From Pedobacter sp. (GTDB lineage: Bacteria; Bacteroidota; Bacteroidia; Sphingobacteriales; Sphingobacteriaceae), in assembly GCA_004210715.1 (NCBI GenBank), contig SEDB01000052.1, positions 1 through 35,793 on the forward strand: a DNA stretch of 35,793 nucleotides, written 5' to 3'. The notes under the pieces are model-generated. The model searched no databases and was not told where the DNA came from. It worked only from the letters and a program-made list of their open reading frames with translations. Positions 33,010 to 35,793 of this stretch are shown in pieces; position 1 is the first letter of the stretch, and each line of letters starts with the position of its first letter. The translations under genes were made by a program, and so were the position numbers.

Positions 33010-34563
33010 ATGCAAGAAACTAAAATATTGTGGGCCGATGATGAAATCGACTTATTAAAACCTCATATATTATTACTGAATGATAAAGGCTATCATGTAA
33101 CCACATTTACCAATGGAAACGATGCACTTGAAGCATTTGGAAAATCGCATTTCGATCTTGTTTTTTTAGACGAAAATATGCCTGGAATGAGTGGAATTGA
33201 AACCCTTTCGGCCATTAAAAATTTAAATCCTGATGTTCCGGTGGTTTTGATTACCAAAAGCGAGGAAGAGAATTTAATGGAGGATGCGATTGGAAGTAAA
33301 ATTGATGATTATTTAATCAAGCCAGTAAATCCAAAACAGGTATTGCTTACCATCAAGAAATTTGTTGATAATAAGCGTTTGGTTAGTGAAAAAACATCAA
33401 TGGCTTACCAGCAGGATTTTCGTCGCCTTGGAATGACTTTAGGCGATAGACTAAATTATGAAGAGTGGATTGATGTTTACAAAAAAATTGTTTTCTGGGA
33501 GCTTGAATTAGAAAAGCTGGATGATCCGCAGATGCATGAAATTTTGACTATGCAAAAGCAGGAGGCCAATACTCAATTTACCAAATTCATTGAAGAAAAC
33601 TATTTGGATTGGATTAAAAACAAAGATAAAGCGCCATTACTTTCTAATGAATTATTGAAGAAAAAAGCTTTCCCGCATATTAATGATACCACACCGGTAT
33701 TTTTTATTTTAATTGATAATCTGCGTTACGATCAATGGAAAATCATTAACCCGTTAATTTCTGAATATTTCAGAATTGATGAGGAGGATATGTATACCAG
33801 TATTTTACCAACAGCTACACAATATGCCCGTAATGCTATATTTTCTGGTTTAATGCCTTTAGAAATGGAAAAACGTTTTCCTCAACTTTGGCAAAATGAT
33901 GATGATGAGGGTGGAAAAAATATGCATGAGGAAGCTTTTCTGGCTGATAATATCAAACGTAGTTTAAGAAAAGACTGTAAATTCAGCTACAATAAGATTT
34001 TAACTTTTGAGCAAGGAAAGGATTTAGTTGAACAAACGAACAATTTGCTTCAAAATGATTTCAACGCTATTGTTTTCAACTTTGTTGATATGTTAAGCCA
34101 CGCCCGTACAGATATGCAAATGATCCGTGAATTGGCAAATGATGATGCGGCTTATCGCTCATTAACCTTATCATGGTTTGAGCATTCGCCACTTTGGGAT
34201 TTATTGAAGAAAATTTCTCAAAAACAGGTTAAAGTAATTATTACTACCGATCACGGAACCATTCGCGTGAAAAAACCAGTTAAAGTAATTGGCGATAGAG
34301 CAACAAATACCAATTTGAGGTACAAACAGGGAAGGAACTTAAATTTTAATGCGAAAGAGGTGTTTTTAATAAAAAATCCTCATGATGCTTTGCTGCCTAA
34401 AATTAACATCAGCAGCAGTTACATTTTTGCCCGTGAGGATAGCTATTTCGTTTACCCGAATAACTACAATCAGTTTGTAAATTATTACAACGAAACGTTT
34501 CAGCATGGTGGAATTTCATTGGAAGAAATGATTATTCCGGTGGTAACGTATTCCCCGAGATAA
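33010..34563 (+). CDS. porX: PorX response regulator with PglZ phosphodiesterase domain
   Basis: 517 aa. Residues 1-120 are a receiver domain with acidic pair Asp10-Asp11, phosphoacceptor Asp54 (LVFLDENMPGM) and switch Lys104. Residues about 200-515 form a PglZ (alkaline-phosphatase fold) domain: FFILIDNLRYDQW (metal Asp), ILPTATQYARNAIFSGLMP (catalytic Thr near 270) and ITTDHGTIRV (Asp-His). In Porphyromonas and Flavobacterium, PorX governs the type IX secretion system and hydrolyses oligonucleotides. The arrangement is complete here. The partner kinase PorY is not in the window. It is monocistronic, followed by an inverted repeat. Confidence 0.95.
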   Translation: MQETKILWADDEIDLLKPHILLLNDKGYHVTTFTNGNDALEAFGKSHFDLVFLDENMPGMSGIETLSAIKNLNPDVPVVLITKSEEENLMEDAIGSKIDDYLIKPVNPKQVLLTIKKFVDNKRLVSEKTSMAYQQDFRRLGMTLGDRLNYEEWIDVYKKIVFWELELEKLDDPQMHEILTMQKQEANTQFTKFIEENYLDWIKNKDKAPLLSNELLKKKAFPHINDTTPVFFILIDNLRYDQWKIINPLISEYFRIDEEDMYTSILPTATQYARNAIFSGLMPLEMEKRFPQLWQNDDDEGGKNMHEEAFLADNIKRSLRKDCKFSYNKILTFEQGKDLVEQTNNLLQNDFNAIVFNFVDMLSHARTDMQMIRELANDDAAYRSLTLSWFEHSPLWDLLKKISQKQVKVIITTDHGTIRVKKPVKVIGDRATNTNLRYKQGRNLNFNAKEVFLIKNPHDALLPKINISSSYIFAREDSYFVYPNNYNQFVNYYNETFQHGGISLEEMIIPVVTYSPR

Positions 34564-34660
34564 TACTTATTTAGTCGAAATGACGATTAATAAAGAAAAT
34601 TAACTTTGAGATGCTGCCTTTGAAGAAAGGTAGACAATTTTGAAGCACTGAATAAGAACA

Positions 34661-34743
34661 ATCGTCATGCTGAACTTGTTTCAGGATCTTACTAATGCGA
34701 GCATGAAGCATACAGGATGCTGAAATAAGTTCAGCATGACGAT
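34661..34743. repeat. Long inverted-repeat element (ATCGTCATGCTGAA family)
   Basis: ATCGTCATGCTGAACTTGTT then TCAGGATC on the left; GATGCTGAAATAAGTTCAGC then ATGACGAT on the right. Arms of about 28 bp are reverse complements with few mismatches. This is the most complete copy of the family in the window and probably acts as a terminator or processing site between porX and tsaE. Confidence 0.75.
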
Positions 34744-34776
34744 AACTTAAAAGGCAAAAGCAATGCAATTATGTAT

Positions 34777-34784
34777 TACTTTTG
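34777..34784 (+). promoter_or_regulatory. -7 box of tsaE
   Basis: TACTTTTG fits TAnnTTTG and lies 16 nt before the ATG at 34801. The ORF track's start at 34771 would precede the box, so 34801 is the better start. Confidence 0.55.
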
Positions 34785-34800
34785 CCTTTATTTTTTTACA

Positions 34801-35217
34801 ATGGAATTAGCAGTAAACGATTTATCCGATTTACCTCAAGTTGCAAAACAGCTTTTAGCATTTGCTTCAAACGAAAAGATATTCATTTTTGAAGGCGATA
34901 TGGGCGCTGGAAAAACCACCTTTATAAAAACCTTTTGTAAGGTTTTAGGTGTAGAAGATGTAGTTTCCAGTCCAACTTATTCTATTGTGAATGAGTATGA
35001 AAGTCCAAACGGATCCATATTTCATTTTGATTTTTACCGCATAAAAGATATTCAGGAGGCTTATGATTTGGGCTATGAAGAGTATTTTTATGGGGGAGGT
35101 ACTTGTTTAATTGAGTGGCCGGAAAGAGTGGCCGAATTATTGCCTGATCACTTTGTGAAAGTGGAAATTGCAATCATAGATGAAAACCGAAGGGTATTCA
35201 GCCTGAGTAAGGTATAA
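34801..35217 (+). CDS. tsaE: tRNA threonylcarbamoyladenosine biosynthesis ATPase TsaE
   Basis: 138 aa from the ATG at 34801. A P-loop (EGDMGAGKTTFIKTF), the conserved SSPTYSIVNEY and FHFDFYRIKD motifs, and LIEWPERV are diagnostic of TsaE. The protein works with TsaB and TsaD to make the t6A modification at position 37 of ANN-decoding tRNAs. It is cytoplasmic and essential in many bacteria. The start was chosen by the -7 box at 34777 and by alignment of MELAVNDLSDL. It is followed 72 bp later by the alanine dehydrogenase gene in the same direction. Confidence 0.93.
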   Translation: MELAVNDLSDLPQVAKQLLAFASNEKIFIFEGDMGAGKTTFIKTFCKVLGVEDVVSSPTYSIVNEYESPNGSIFHFDFYRIKDIQEAYDLGYEEYFYGGGTCLIEWPERVAELLPDHFVKVEIAIIDENRRVFSLSKV

Positions 35218-35289
35218 CAATTAGTTTTCAATTAATTAACAGAATTTCCCTATCTTGAACAACCTAAAACTAACACATTTTTAAACATC

Positions 35290-35793
35290 ATGGCTACAGG
35301 ATTACGCGAAGGAATGGCCGAAAAAGGAGGTTTTCGATTCAGATATCCTGGTAAAGATTGCTCCGCCAATGCTGGAAGAAATAGAGTTGATGCATAAGGG
35401 GCAGACCTTGATTTCTTCACTTCAAACGGGTACGTTAAAGCAAGATTACCTGAAGGCACTGATGCAGAAAAAAATTAATGCTTTGTGCTTTGAAAACCTG
35501 CGTGACGAAGGGAATGTGTTAAGCGTGGTTAGGGCAATGAGCGAAATTGTAGGTTCTACATCGATTTTAATTGCGGCAGAATATTTAAGCAACGTTACCG
35601 GTGGAAAAGGTTTAATGTTAGGTGGATTCACCGGTGTACCACCTACGGAAATTGTGATTTTAGGGGCAGGAACAGTAGGAGAGTACGCCGCCAGAACCGC
35701 CTTAGCTTTGGGCGCTGAAGTTAAAGTTTTCGATAGTTCGATTTATCGCTTACGCCGATTACAAAATAACCTGGGCAGCCGTGTTTTTACTTC
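35290..35793 (+). pseudogene. ald: Alanine dehydrogenase, broken near the start (partial)
   Basis: The ATG at 35290 reads MATGLREGMAEKGGFRF and stops at TAA 35395-35397. From 35327, in another frame, the sequence becomes EVFDSDILVKIAPPMLEEIE and then runs open to the window edge with full alanine dehydrogenase features: INALCFENLRDEGNVLSVVR, GGFTGVPPTEIVILGAGTVG (NAD Rossmann motif) and VKVFDSSIYRLRRLQNN. In Bacteroidota relatives about 80-85 residues, including the substrate-binding N-terminal part, lie between MAE and EVF. The frames require a loss of 3n+2 bases near 35320-35328. The enzyme would interconvert L-alanine and pyruvate/ammonia. The right end is cut by the window. Confidence 0.85.

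Noticed and set aside
33010-34563. PorX as a fusion of unrelated genes
   Set aside because: Receiver plus PglZ is the normal PorX arrangement in Bacteroidota.

Overview
The window looks like chromosome of a low-GC Bacteroidota, most likely a Pedobacter-like member of the Sphingobacteriaceae. The evidence is the repeated TAnnTTTG (-7) promoter box with a TTG or TTTG element about 18-21 nt upstream, a PorX-type regulator of type IX secretion, an LpxC gene that runs on into FabZ, copper-handling families typical of Bacteroidota, and intergenic inverted repeats of kinds common in this phylum. No phage, insertion sequence, CRISPR array, tRNA or rRNA was seen.

Layout. 1-359: start of a secreted glycoside hydrolase (GH9 N-terminal domain), reverse strand. 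428-4960: an efflux operon (TetR regulator, TolC-like channel, HlyD/EmrA adaptor, EmrB-type pump) behind a promoter overlapped by a perfect palindromic operator. 5149-7734: PEP carboxylase. 8160-9237 (reverse): peroxiredoxin, thioredoxin and a small protein. 9748-13528 (reverse): secreted S9 peptidase and secreted FAD protein. 13689-15738: aldehyde dehydrogenase and a DinB/YfiT protein. 15914-20840 (reverse): copper/metal-linked genes (HMA-MauE, DUF3347, HMA-AraC regulator, HMA protein, outer-membrane protein, HYC_CC_PP) plus a LigB dioxygenase. 20935-24820: secreted cyclophilin, exonuclease III, hutI and hutG. 24906-27043 (reverse): small protein, 5-FTHF cyclo-ligase and two EF-P paralogues. 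27639-32898 (reverse): ABC ATPase, GNAT, lpxA, lpxC-fabZ, lpxD and an HD hydrolase. 33010-35793: porX, tsaE and the start of alanine dehydrogenase.

Main observation. Seven genes appear to have lost an internal or terminal block: the HlyD adaptor, a DUF6952-like protein, the outer-membrane protein, the second EF-P, lpxA, the fabZ half of lpxC-fabZ, and alanine dehydrogenase. In three of them the flanks are in different frames. fabZ and lpxA are normally essential. The simplest reading is a recurrent assembly or gap-joining fault, but it has to be settled because the sequence as given encodes broken proteins.

Other points of interest: a promoter-embedded TetR operator, an EF-P paralogue lacking the tip lysine, two promoters that place the start codon almost at the transcription start, two or more families of dispersed inverted repeats, an AraC regulator fused to a CxxC metal-binding segment, and a promoter-to-hairpin interval that may encode a small RNA.
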